From Pinibacter sp031553495 (GTDB lineage: Bacteria > Bacteroidota > Bacteroidia > Chitinophagales > Chitinophagaceae), in assembly GCA_031553495.1 (NCBI GenBank), contig JAVBLN010000023.1, positions 18,924-82,923 of the forward strand: DNA of 64,000 nt, written 5' to 3'. Both the position numbers and the translations under genes were made by a program. The first letter of the stretch is position 1, and each line of letters begins with the position of its first letter. Shown here one piece after another: positions 18,226-26,158 of this stretch. The notes under the pieces were generated by a model that worked only from the letters and a program-made list of their open reading frames with translations, was not told the origin of the DNA and searched no databases.

Positions 18226-18293
18226 ATGGTACGAGCGATAGTTTTTCATGGCATCATCGTTGTGTCACTCACTTGTACGGCAGGAATGCTATT
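18226..18293 (-). repeat. Chimeric interspersed repeat (family B joined to family A)
   Basis: On the plus strand the left part is family B (GAGCGATAGTTTTTCATGGC, ATCATCG) and the right part family A (TTGTGTCACTCACTTGTACG, AATGCTATT). The joint is at the shared core motif. The arm AGTTATGGGTTATGAGTTTT and the CTTTTGTTTTGGCTTGCAAT module follow on the right, then AT-rich TTTCAACTTTCAACT-type tracts to 18420. Confidence 0.8.
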
Positions 18294-18422
18294 CAACAAG
18301 TTATGGGTTATGAGTTTTGAGTAATGAGCGCTTTTGTTTTGGCTTGCAATCAGTGTAAAAAGCACTTTCAACTTTCAACTATACAACATTCTCAATTCTC
18401 CACTCTCCATTCTCAATTTATT

Positions 18423-18505
18423 TTAACCACAAGGCACACAAGGGTTGGTAACAATTCAGCAAACCCTTGTGTACCTTGAGCCTCTATTGTGCCCCTTGTG
18501 GTTAA
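18423..18505. repeat. Imperfect palindrome with AACCACAAGG arms, second member
   Basis: TTAACCACAAGGCACACAAG at one end and GCCCCTTGTGGTTAA at the other, with CAAGGGT/ACCCTTG inside. Same module as 14351-14456. Confidence 0.8.
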
Positions 18506-18572
18506 ACAACGGTGCTGTTCTGCATGTTAGCTCCAGGTGTGGGATAAACAACTAAAGAATTGTCTGCTTTTT

Positions 18573-18686
18573 TGCTGTTGTTGCGTGTGTCGGGCTGCTT
18601 TGTGTGCGAGTACACCAACAACACATTGAGCTGTTGGTGAAGCTAACGCACAAGCCTATGCGCAACACCAACAGCGGCACACAAAA
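18573..18686. repeat. Palindromic module with TTGCTGTTGTTGCG / CGCAACACCAACAG arms
   Basis: Contains TCGGGCTGCTTTGTGTGCGA and ACACATTGAGCTGTTGGTGA between partly complementary ends. A near-identical member lies at 29881-29991, and a short fragment at about 37700-37752 (GTGCCGCGCACAAAGCAGCC). Confidence 0.75.
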
Positions 18687-18711
18687 AACCCATGCTCGAA
18701 ATGACGGATGA

Positions 18712-18920
18712 AATTGAGAATGCTTTATACACTAATTGCAAGCCAAAACAAAAGCACTCATTACTCAAAACTCATAACCCATAACTTGCCGAATAGCATT
18801 ACTACCGTACAAGTGAGTGACACAACGATGCTTAATAGTAGCACTACCGCCGGTTCCAAAAAAGTTATGAGTTATAAGTTATGAGTGAGATCTACAGCAT
18901 TTCAAATCTCAAATCTATAG
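18712..18920 (+). repeat. Composite 'long form' repeat carrying a family A core
   Basis: Same module order as 6786-7026 and 14461-14690, around the core at 18792-18853. Together with the preceding modules it makes the whole 851-base gap between the sigma factor and the AraC-type gene repeat-derived. Confidence 0.85.
18792..18853 (+). repeat. 62-bp interspersed repeat (family A), copy 6
   Basis: Consensus core: AATAGCATTACTACCGTAC, AAGTGAGTGACACAACGATG, AGTAGCACTACCGCCGG. Confidence 0.95.
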
Positions 18921-18958
18921 CCGGTTCCAAAAAAAATTGCTTGCCGCGAAACCCGTAT

Positions 18959-19993
18959 TTATTCTGCTTTCCGGACCGGAGGTACAACAGATGCAGCATT
19001 AATACCATGATACTTTTTGAATAAACGGGAGAAATGACTAACCGTTTTAAACCCCAGAGAATACGCGATATTGGTGATGGTATCGGCATTGGAACTTAAC
19101 AAATCTCTTGCCTTGTTCATACGATATGCCTGATAGTACTGGTATATACTGGTGCCTACGGTTTTCTTAAACTTCGCTTTCATAACAGTTTTACTCATTC
19201 CAACTGTTTTTGCCAAATAGTCAAGCGAAAAGTGTTCAGATTCAGGATACTCTTCAATCAATTTCTTTAATCCCGCAATCTGATCTATTTCATTTATGTG
19301 CGACAATGTATTATTAGCTGCACCGTTATTGCTTTTACTTAAATACATTCTTTTTATAAACAACCCAAGTATTTTCAACACATTGGCCTTAATTATGAAC
19401 CTTTCAAATGTATTTGAATTTGAAGCATAATGTAAAATCTCTTGTGTAAGCTCATACTTGGCAATGTTGATTTGCATATGAACTTCCTGATCTATAATAG
19501 AAACGTCTTTTTCATCGCGCTGAGAAATAATGTCGCTTCCATAATTGTATTGGAGGCTATTCTTCATCAAATAATCGCGTGTAACAATTATTGCTATTCC
19601 TTTTACATCTAAGCCTTCATCAAAATTAAAAGAGACATGCATTGCGGAAGAATACCATGCCAGGCTGGATGCGGCATTTCCACCTATACAATATTTTTTT
19701 CCATTTATGGTATGCTCAACAGATTGCGAACCGCAGTTTATCAGCAATACATAATAATCTTCATTAAGTACAGGTAAACTTACTAGCTGAAAAGTTTTTT
19801 TTATAACATGATCAACAATGATTATTCCCAAACCATCCGATAGTGAATAATAAGATTGCTTGCCAGTTACAAGGTCGGCGGGAAATAAGAGTTGCCCCTT
19901 TTCCACTGACACCTTAGCATCTGTTTCTCCATTTCTAATTTGAAATAATGGAATACCTTGTTCCAAATCATTCCTTTTAAACATTGATTTCAT
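18959..19993 (-). CDS. AraC-family transcriptional regulator
   Basis: 344 residues. The C-terminal ~90 residues are a complete AraC DNA-binding domain (FSLDYLAKTVGMSKTVMKAKFKKTVG, NADTITNIAYSLGFKTVSHFSRLFKKYHG). The N-terminal part looks like a beta-rich sensor domain with no cysteine cluster, unlike the regulator at 3132-4130. It sits at the downstream end of the three-unit XRE/T9SS block, all on the same strand, and AraC-type proteins bind direct half-sites about two helix turns apart. That makes it one candidate for the repeated operators at 24504, 29415 and 31798; this link is inference. Confidence 0.88.
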   Translation of the reverse strand: MKSMFKRNDLEQGIPLFQIRNGETDAKVSVEKGQLLFPADLVTGKQSYYSLSDGLGIIIVDHVIKKTFQLVSLPVLNEDYYVLLINCGSQSVEHTINGKKYCIGGNAASSLAWYSSAMHVSFNFDEGLDVKGIAIIVTRDYLMKNSLQYNYGSDIISQRDEKDVSIIDQEVHMQINIAKYELTQEILHYASNSNTFERFIIKANVLKILGLFIKRMYLSKSNNGAANNTLSHINEIDQIAGLKKLIEEYPESEHFSLDYLAKTVGMSKTVMKAKFKKTVGTSIYQYYQAYRMNKARDLLSSNADTITNIAYSLGFKTVSHFSRLFKKYHGINAASVVPPVRKAE

Positions 19994-20308
19994 ACCCTTC
20001 TGTTTCAGATTTGGTAAGTTCGCATGTACATATTTAAGTGGGTAAAAACCACAGGTGTTATTTTCCGAGGTTGAGAAGTAAGCTCTTAAGATTTAATAAT
20101 TCCTTTGCGTTGTTCAGATGTTCTTATAAGATGCAATGAAAGATATTTGGTTGGTCATAATATTGTTACTTAATAGCTTTAACTATTTGCATAGTTAAAA
20201 TTTCATGGCATATAAAAATTTTATGATTTTTAATTTGTGCATTAATGTAGCTTTATTAACAAATATTTTACAAATATTGAATAATATTGCACTTATCCCA
20301 AATTTTTT
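19994..20308. other. Intergenic region, nothing recognised
   Basis: AT-rich stretch between the AraC-type gene and XRE regulator 1. It holds no interspersed-repeat copy and no operator copy; the promoter of the AraC-type gene is expected here. Confidence 0.4.
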
Positions 20309-20737
20309 TTAAACCACAGCATTTTTTCGCAAAAAATCTATTTCAAACGTTTTCGCTGCTACCACCTGCTGCAATGCCTGAATGCTGACTTTCATACTTT
20401 CTATTAATTCATTGGTGAAATCACTATTATTATTGATACTATTGTTATTATTGTTGGCTACAGGCACATGCATTTCTATTTCCGGCTCAATATTTTTCTT
20501 CTTTACCTGCCTGACAGAATCCTGGGAGGAAGATATATCTTTAAGTAAAATAGTATTTACATCTAAATTAAAATAATTAGCCAGGTCAATAAGTTCTTCA
20601 ATATTTGGCTTGCTTACTTTTTTTTCCCAGTTTCCAATTGTTGTGTGCCTCTTGTTCATCACCATTGCCAGATCTTCTTGGGTTAGGTTATTTATTTTAC
20701 GTAAAAACCGCAAATTTTCAGCAAAAAAATTTTTCAT
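20309..20737 (-). CDS. XRE-family regulator, paralogue 1
   Basis: 142 residues. Residues about 8-62 form a Cro/C1-type helix-turn-helix (LRFLRKINNLTQEDLAMVMNKRHTTIGNWEKKVSKPNIEEL). A variable Asn-rich linker follows, then a short C-terminal helix (ELIESMKVSIQALQQVV..EIDFLR) likely to be a coiled coil for dimerisation. Three other paralogues lie at 25419, 30551 and 40312; paralogues 1-3 share linker position and tail. It lies downstream of, and on the same strand as, T9SS protein 1, 450 bases past its stop. Confidence 0.9.
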   Translation of the reverse strand: MKNFFAENLRFLRKINNLTQEDLAMVMNKRHTTIGNWEKKVSKPNIEELIDLANYFNLDVNTILLKDISSSQDSVRQVKKKNIEPEIEMHVPVANNNNNSINNNSDFTNELIESMKVSIQALQQVVAAKTFEIDFLRKNAVV

Positions 20738-21189
20738 AATTCAAAGTATTTTACAAGGTTTCAACGCACTTCCTTATAACGCGGATTATGAATCCAACTT
20801 ACAGCAGACTCTACCACCATGTATTTCTATGCGTTTTAAAAGAATCGAAATTTCGCTATGACATTTTAGTCATTCATAATATTCTTTTCTAATTTCTCCA
20901 TAGCATAATTAACTCATTCGCAGTAGTAATACCACAATTATCGCAGTAAACAAAGTGTTTATTTCCATTTGCCTTAAGCAAACATTCTAAATCAGAAACA
21001 CAAGGTGCTAAACGCTTCGTTATAAGAAAGCAAAAAGGCTGCCTAAAATTTCAAGCAATATTTATTTCACGGTCTTTTTTTAGCAACCTGTGTTTTCTGA
21101 TGATATATAATGATAGATAAATGGTGTTTCATGGTTAAGAGTTGCCTGCAATAAAAAATTACAGGCAACCCGGTTTTCTATTTAAAGCC
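20738..21189. other. Region between T9SS gene 1 and XRE regulator 1
   Basis: Holds a hairpin close to the T9SS stop (21141-21169) and a second imperfect one (AGGCTGCCTAAAA with TTTTTAGCAACCT, about 21030-21092). The comparable region in unit 2 also has hairpins. The promoter of XRE 1 should be near 20740-20790. Confidence 0.45.
21141..21169 (-). terminator. Stem-loop after T9SS gene 1
   Basis: GTTGCCTG (21141-21148) pairs with CAGGCAAC (21162-21169) about 20 bases past the stop codon. No T run on the minus strand, so termination is likely but not certain. Confidence 0.5.
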
Positions 21190-23904
21190 CTATTGTTTTA
21201 CAAAACGTGTAACGCCTTTTACAGTGCCGTTTTCCACAACTTGCAAAATATATGTAGATGCCGGAAGTTTGGATATACTTAACGGAGAAGACACATTTAT
21301 TAGCTTTTCTTCACTTATCACTCTTCCTGTTACATCCATTATGCGGATAATGCTTCCCGCATTCGCACCTTTCACATGCACATAATCACGTGCAGGATTT
21401 GGCGCAACTGTTATGCCGGCCTGCGCACCTGCATTACCACCAATTGACACTTCCTTCACATCGCTATATTTTTGCGACTCATCAACATCTATCATATTAA
21501 GACGATACTGGTATGTGCCATTCAACAGTTGATTATCGATATAGCTATATGCTGATCTGGTGTTGTCAAAATAAACGGTTGAGATCTTTTCAAAATCTTT
21601 TCCGTTTGATGATCTTTCTACTTCAAAACGACTGAAATCCTTAGCGCTTGTAATATCCCATTTTAGCAAAGCGCTGTTGTTGCCATTGCTTTGTGCAGTG
21701 AATGATGCAAGCGTGATGGGAAGCACAGTACAATTGTTGTCCAATGTAATATTTAAGCTTTTATCATTAGTACATAATGTAGTAGGATCCGTGTAATTAT
21801 AAGTTATGGTAGCTGTACCGCTCTTATTAACCACAGGAGTTGCCAAACCTGTTGAGCTGCCAATTGTTATCAGGGCTGGTTTGTTGGATGACCAGACACC
21901 TCCGGATGGATTTGCGGTGAATTGATAGCTTGATACGCCATTTTGTGTACACGCAGTGCCGGGATTACCACTAATTGCGATATCAGGTTTGTTTAGTATT
22001 GTAAGTTCAATATCGTCAATTACCAGGTCATTCCCATCACCGCCAGCGGCTGCATTTCTTAAAAAGATTTGTAATTCATTTTTTGTAGGTGTAAACGTAA
22101 AGCTGTATTTTCTCCATACCGTACTTGTTATATTGCCGGTTTTTACAGACGACACAACATTGTCAGTAGTGGCAGATTGAGTCAGGTATAAATTCGGATC
22201 CCTGACGCCAAATTCTATATTAGGACGGCGGGGAGAAGTAGGCGATATATCCGCAACCCAAAAGCTTAATTCATATTGTGCATTTACGGTAAAGTTGCTT
22301 ATGGTTTGATAATAAAAATATTCAGGTGTGTATGATGCATTGAACAATGCGAAATATCCATTCGCAGCTCCGGTAGTATGGTCTTGAATATTAAGACCCG
22401 GCGTAATTTCTTTCCATCTTGTGCCATTCAAGGTACGAAGACGGCTGTAATAACCATCGCCTGATGTGCTGGTGCTTACATCATTATAGTGCATAGTTGT
22501 GAGTCCGCGTAATGCAGGACCTAAGTCTGTTCCTCCTGTTCCAAAATTTTCCAAAAAGTGTTCAGAGCAGTTTCCATTAATTGCATATTTCTTTTGCTTA
22601 GCTACAGTAAATATTACATGTACAACCTCATTAGTCGTCGCTTTTAACCTGGCTCTATTTTGTGCAAAGTCCACCACTGAGTTGCCGGTAGGGTCAAATA
22701 TTTGAATATCTGTAACATCCCATCCTGTCGGCAAACTGTTTAATTTAATATTGTTCCAAGAGTTATCGTCTGAAATAGGCACCATAATCGCTTCAGAATT
22801 ATTTGATTTCAGGCGCTCATCATCAATCCAGATATCTTCAGAACATCCATTAGCTACTTTCGAAAAAATCCTCTTGATTTCCGGAGTTATATCAGGTATG
22901 TTTGATCCCCATATCTGACCGCCAGGACCACCTGTTAACGGTTGAATACCATACCAGGCATATTCCCAACGCCAGCCCTCACTACTATTTACAAATTGTA
23001 CACAATATACTCCATCATAGCCGGCGCCGGCAGCAGCACCTGATACATTTGCGGTAGCATATAGCTTGCCATCATCTGCCCAAACCACATCAAAAAAATT
23101 GAAAAAATTATGATTGGCAACCACTTCATTTTTAAACGAAACAATATTGGGGTTGATATTTATATTGTTTGCAACAAACGTATAAATATTGCCTGCTGTA
23201 GATTGCATTGCCACATAATTGGGTGATCCCGGATATATGTCTACACGTAGAGCATTAACCTCTCCCTGACCCCTCAGTAGAGCATTAGAATAGTTCCACC
23301 ACGCATCCGGGGTACCTGCATACCTGTACACTGCCCCATTGTCACCTACTGCCACGATTTCACCTCCAGGTCCGCCCGAAGCAATATCAACGAACTTAAC
23401 ACTACTATGCCCTGTAGTTGTAGGTTCCCATATTTTTGTAAGCTTCTTTGTGCCAAGTGTATTATCAAATATAAACGCCTGGCCAAGTGAATTTACAAAA
23501 ACGCATGTTCGGTCTCCAATACCATCAACAGAAAGCACATTTGTGAGACTGACTCCTAATAGATCTATCCAACCACTGCCATTAGCATTATCTTTAAATA
23601 AAAGACGTCCTGGTGTTTTATGGGAGCCTTCATTATTATATGTGGTTGGATGTCCAACAGCCCACAATTGAGGATAATAAGTGCCGTGGCTGGCTCCCAT
23701 GTCATAAATATGATAGTTGTTTACGGCATCATCTCTTAATTGAAAACTTGCAGCTCCTCCAAAAGATACTGCTCGTGACGCTTCAGGTAAATCAGCCATA
23801 TCCGTTTCACTCACCGCACGCAGGTGCACATAAGCATACCCTTGCGCATAAAGCCCATTACAATACATTGTTACCAAGAGTAATAATAGTAATAATCGTT
23901 TCAT
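21190..23904 (-). CDS. Large secreted protein with T9SS sorting domain, paralogue 1
   Basis: 904 residues from the ATG at 23904, chosen because it starts a clean signal peptide (MKRLLLLLLLVTMYCNGLYAQ); the frame is open to an earlier ATG at 23952. Parts in order: an N-terminal region with repeated YAYVHLRAVSE, IYDMGASHG and VDGIGD stretches, probably beta-propeller-like; a jelly-roll, CBM-like region (about 490-650; ELSFWVADISPTSPRRPNIEFG, NDLVIDDIEL); an Ig-like segment; a segment like LPITLASFTAQ..LKWDI; and a C-terminal type IX sorting domain (VAPNPARDYVHV to STYILQV, ending KGVTRFVKQ). Secreted to the cell surface or medium; ligand unknown. Paralogue of 26159-28810. Confidence 0.88.
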   Translation of the reverse strand: MKRLLLLLLLVTMYCNGLYAQGYAYVHLRAVSETDMADLPEASRAVSFGGAASFQLRDDAVNNYHIYDMGASHGTYYPQLWAVGHPTTYNNEGSHKTPGRLLFKDNANGSGWIDLLGVSLTNVLSVDGIGDRTCVFVNSLGQAFIFDNTLGTKKLTKIWEPTTTGHSSVKFVDIASGGPGGEIVAVGDNGAVYRYAGTPDAWWNYSNALLRGQGEVNALRVDIYPGSPNYVAMQSTAGNIYTFVANNININPNIVSFKNEVVANHNFFNFFDVVWADDGKLYATANVSGAAAGAGYDGVYCVQFVNSSEGWRWEYAWYGIQPLTGGPGGQIWGSNIPDITPEIKRIFSKVANGCSEDIWIDDERLKSNNSEAIMVPISDDNSWNNIKLNSLPTGWDVTDIQIFDPTGNSVVDFAQNRARLKATTNEVVHVIFTVAKQKKYAINGNCSEHFLENFGTGGTDLGPALRGLTTMHYNDVSTSTSGDGYYSRLRTLNGTRWKEITPGLNIQDHTTGAANGYFALFNASYTPEYFYYQTISNFTVNAQYELSFWVADISPTSPRRPNIEFGVRDPNLYLTQSATTDNVVSSVKTGNITSTVWRKYSFTFTPTKNELQIFLRNAAAGGDGNDLVIDDIELTILNKPDIAISGNPGTACTQNGVSSYQFTANPSGGVWSSNKPALITIGSSTGLATPVVNKSGTATITYNYTDPTTLCTNDKSLNITLDNNCTVLPITLASFTAQSNGNNSALLKWDITSAKDFSRFEVERSSNGKDFEKISTVYFDNTRSAYSYIDNQLLNGTYQYRLNMIDVDESQKYSDVKEVSIGGNAGAQAGITVAPNPARDYVHVKGANAGSIIRIMDVTGRVISEEKLINVSSPLSISKLPASTYILQVVENGTVKGVTRFVKQ

Positions 23905-24467
23905 GTCTTGTTTTTTAAATTGCACAAAAAGCTTCCAGCCCTTATTGTACATTAATTTTTAAGAATTAAATAAAGGTCACATGACAAGCACATCAATACA
24001 TAGCAAACTATATATTCCGGCCTTGTCAGCTTTACATACAGCATAGCTTGCCTTGAGATAATTTATAAGCTCACCCTGAGCATTTTTTAAATTATCCCCG
24101 GTCAAACTCCCAATTTTTTAAGTAAGTGTTTAACTCCTAAAACAAGTTTTTTCAACAATTCTTGCTTTGGAAATCATTGATGAATGTTTTAGCTGGCGCA
24201 ATGACTGTTACCTGTGATTATTACTTCCTGATGAACATAAAGCAATATTTATCACCTTAGTAAACAGACATTTCCCAACAACTGGTAATTGTCATATGAG
24301 TCGCTTGTGTAATCGATGGTAAGAAACGGTTTAGCGATGAGTTGTTTAAGCTTAATCCGGATACGCGTCTTCATTTTTTGCACATTTCATATTGCAAAAA
24401 ATGTAGCAGATGTGGTAAGTTGAAGTGTATATTCAATTTGATGGCTTAAAAAATGATATTCGAATTC
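23905..24467 (-). other. Long untranslated leader of T9SS gene 1
   Basis: About 560 bases separate the predicted start of transcription near 24468 from the ATG at 23904, with no convincing gene between. The last ~30 bases before the ATG resemble those of the unit 2 gene (CTTTTTGTGCAATTTAAAAA here). Unit 2 has a leader of almost the same length. Confidence 0.5.
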
Positions 24468-24470
24468 GTA

Positions 24471-24546
24471 AATGCAAACATAGTTTACAGTATGCATCTA
24501 TCGTTGCCTATTAAGACGATTTGCATTGCCAATTGAGACTTTTTTC
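24471..24546 (-). promoter_or_regulatory. Direct-repeat promoter block, unit 1
   Basis: On the minus strand: GTCTCAATTGGCAA (24539-24526), 8 bases, GTCTTAATAGGCAA (24517-24504), 21 bases, then the -7 box TATGTTTG (24482-24475). The 14-mers repeat at 22-bp period and stand where a -33 element would be, as expected for an activator-dependent promoter. The same block occurs at 29383-29457 and 31764-31840. Confidence 0.75.
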
Positions 24547-24793
24547 AACTTATTATAGTAATTTCTCATTTAATTCAGCCATTAATGTAAATAGCATGTA
24601 TTTAATTGAACATTTATGCAATCTACCCTTTCATACAATACCCAAATTTATAAACCTGCAATCGCCACGTAAAGTTCAGCTCAATATCATTTACAATTAA
24701 ACAGTTTTACTTTAATTTCCTTAGCTGAAATTTTACTAATAAATATTTTACTTCAATCTGGCTAATTATCATAGTATCTATTTTTTTTTGATA

Positions 24794-24855
24794 CCGGCGG
24801 TAGTGCTACTATTAAGCATCGTTGTGTCACTCACTTGTGCGGTAGTAATGCTATT
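24794..24855 (-). repeat. 62-bp interspersed repeat (family A), copy 7
   Basis: Minus-strand consensus copy. To its right up to 25190 lie further modules: a CAGCAGGCGGTTGGCAGTAG tract, TGAGATTTCTCGCACGGTTT (also at about 30012), CAATTTTCAACTTTCAGC, and an eroded CTTCTGCTCCGGAGAAGG hairpin. Confidence 0.95.
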
Positions 24856-25193
24856 GGGCAAGCTGGCAGCAGGCGGTTGGCAGTAGAGAAGTTAGAAGTG
24901 AGATTGACTCCGGTTACACTGAGATTTCTCGCACGGTTTGGTTTATTGTAGGTTGTAATATTTCTTTTATGCAATGTTAAAAACACGTGCTCGAAATGAC
25001 GGACAAGATTGTTTTACACATACAGCACTTTCAATTTTCAATTTTCAACTTTCAGCTTTCAACTAGTTCAGCTTCATCTCAAGCCCTTCTGCTCCGGAGA
25101 AGGAGGCCTTACACTAAAGCGTATATTTGTAATTGTTATATTTTTTTAGCACAGCATTTCAGAGTTTTCCGGCTGGTGCTGACTTAAGCGCCG

Positions 25194-25294
25194 AATAACG
25201 AACCGGCCGTACAAGTGTGCGACGCAACAAAAGCTTAATGCTTATTCTGTAGCCCGGCCCATAATTATCTTTTTTCTTAAGCTAAGACATTGCC
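25194..25294 (+). repeat. Interspersed repeat, family C copy
   Basis: AATAACGAACCGGCCGTAC, core AAGTGTGCGACGCAACAAAA, then TTATTCTGTAGCCCGGCCCA and a tail reaching GACATTGCC. Related copies are at 50661-50760 and 56014-56114. Confidence 0.8.
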
Positions 25295-25418
25295 AGGTAA
25301 AGGATGAAACAAATACCACCAACATTCCGATACAAAAAGTATAGAATACTTGTGGTATAAAACATGTTAGTTGTGAAGCAATATATAATATTACACGATC
25401 AAAGTTTACCCCGCGCTT

Positions 25419-25832
25419 TTATTCTCCTGTCATATAATGATCTTTATTTCGAAGAAGTTCTATTTCGGCAGACTTTGCGAAAACAGCTTGCTGAAGTGCC
25501 TGTATGCTTATTTTCAGGCTTTCGATCAACTGATTGGCAAAATCATTACTGGAGTTTAATGCCGCCTGATCCGCGTCGCCTTCTATGTTAAACTTTTTAT
25601 ATTGCCGTGTAGTATCTGGCCTGGAGGGAATATCTTTTAGCAATAATGTATTTACATCCACATTAAAATAATCAGCAAGAATTATCAGTTCTTCAATATT
25701 GGGTTTACTTATGTTTTTTTCCCAATTACCAATAGTGGTGTGTCTTTTGTTCATTACCTCAGCAAGATCGCCCTGTGTCATATTGCTCATCTTACGTAGA
25801 AACCGCAAATTAGCGGCAAAGTAGTTTTTCAT
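25419..25832 (-). CDS. XRE-family regulator, paralogue 2
   Basis: 137 residues; N-terminal Cro/C1-type helix-turn-helix (LRFLRKMSNMTQGDLAEVMNKRHTTIGNWEKN), conserved NPN-like ISKPNIEELIILADYFNVDVNTLLLKDI, a linker, and the tail ANQLIESLKISIQALQQAVFAKSAEIELLR predicted to be a coiled coil. Very similar to paralogues 1 and 3. It follows T9SS gene 2 on the same strand after 326 bases, and its upstream sequence (TTTTATAGGATTAGAAACAA) closely resembles that of paralogue 3 (TTTTATAGAGTTAGAAACAA), suggesting common control. Confidence 0.9.
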   Translation of the reverse strand: MKNYFAANLRFLRKMSNMTQGDLAEVMNKRHTTIGNWEKNISKPNIEELIILADYFNVDVNTLLLKDIPSRPDTTRQYKKFNIEGDADQAALNSSNDFANQLIESLKISIQALQQAVFAKSAEIELLRNKDHYMTGE

Positions 25833-26158
25833 TTTCTATAGTAGTTTTATAGGATTAGAAACAATCATTCTTTTTATAGTTTTTGCTCACATTTCCAAAT
25901 CTGCTACTTACACGGCATCTTTTTACTAACACACAACAAATCAGCCAACTTAATGAACAAATATTCAATGGCATTTTTTCGACAGAACAATAGGCTACCC
26001 GGTGTTTTACAATGCTCAATAATTATTGAAATTCTTTTTCATTATTGCATTGGTGTTATTCGAGTAGCCTGAAGTTCTGACATCTATAGTGACAGTTAAT
26101 GGTGTATTTTTTTAAAAGGCTCGCATATACTACAACTCTCACTGGTAACATTTTTCTT
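25833..26158. other. Region between T9SS gene 2 and XRE regulator 2
   Basis: Contains a large hairpin, AGGCTAC (25992-25998) with GTAGCCT (26064-26070), enclosing a perfect 12-base palindrome CAATAATTATTG (26017-26028). The XRE 2 promoter lies near 25835-25870. Part of the 3' side (about 26080-26158) is recognisable again in unit 3 at 31340-31425. Confidence 0.5.
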
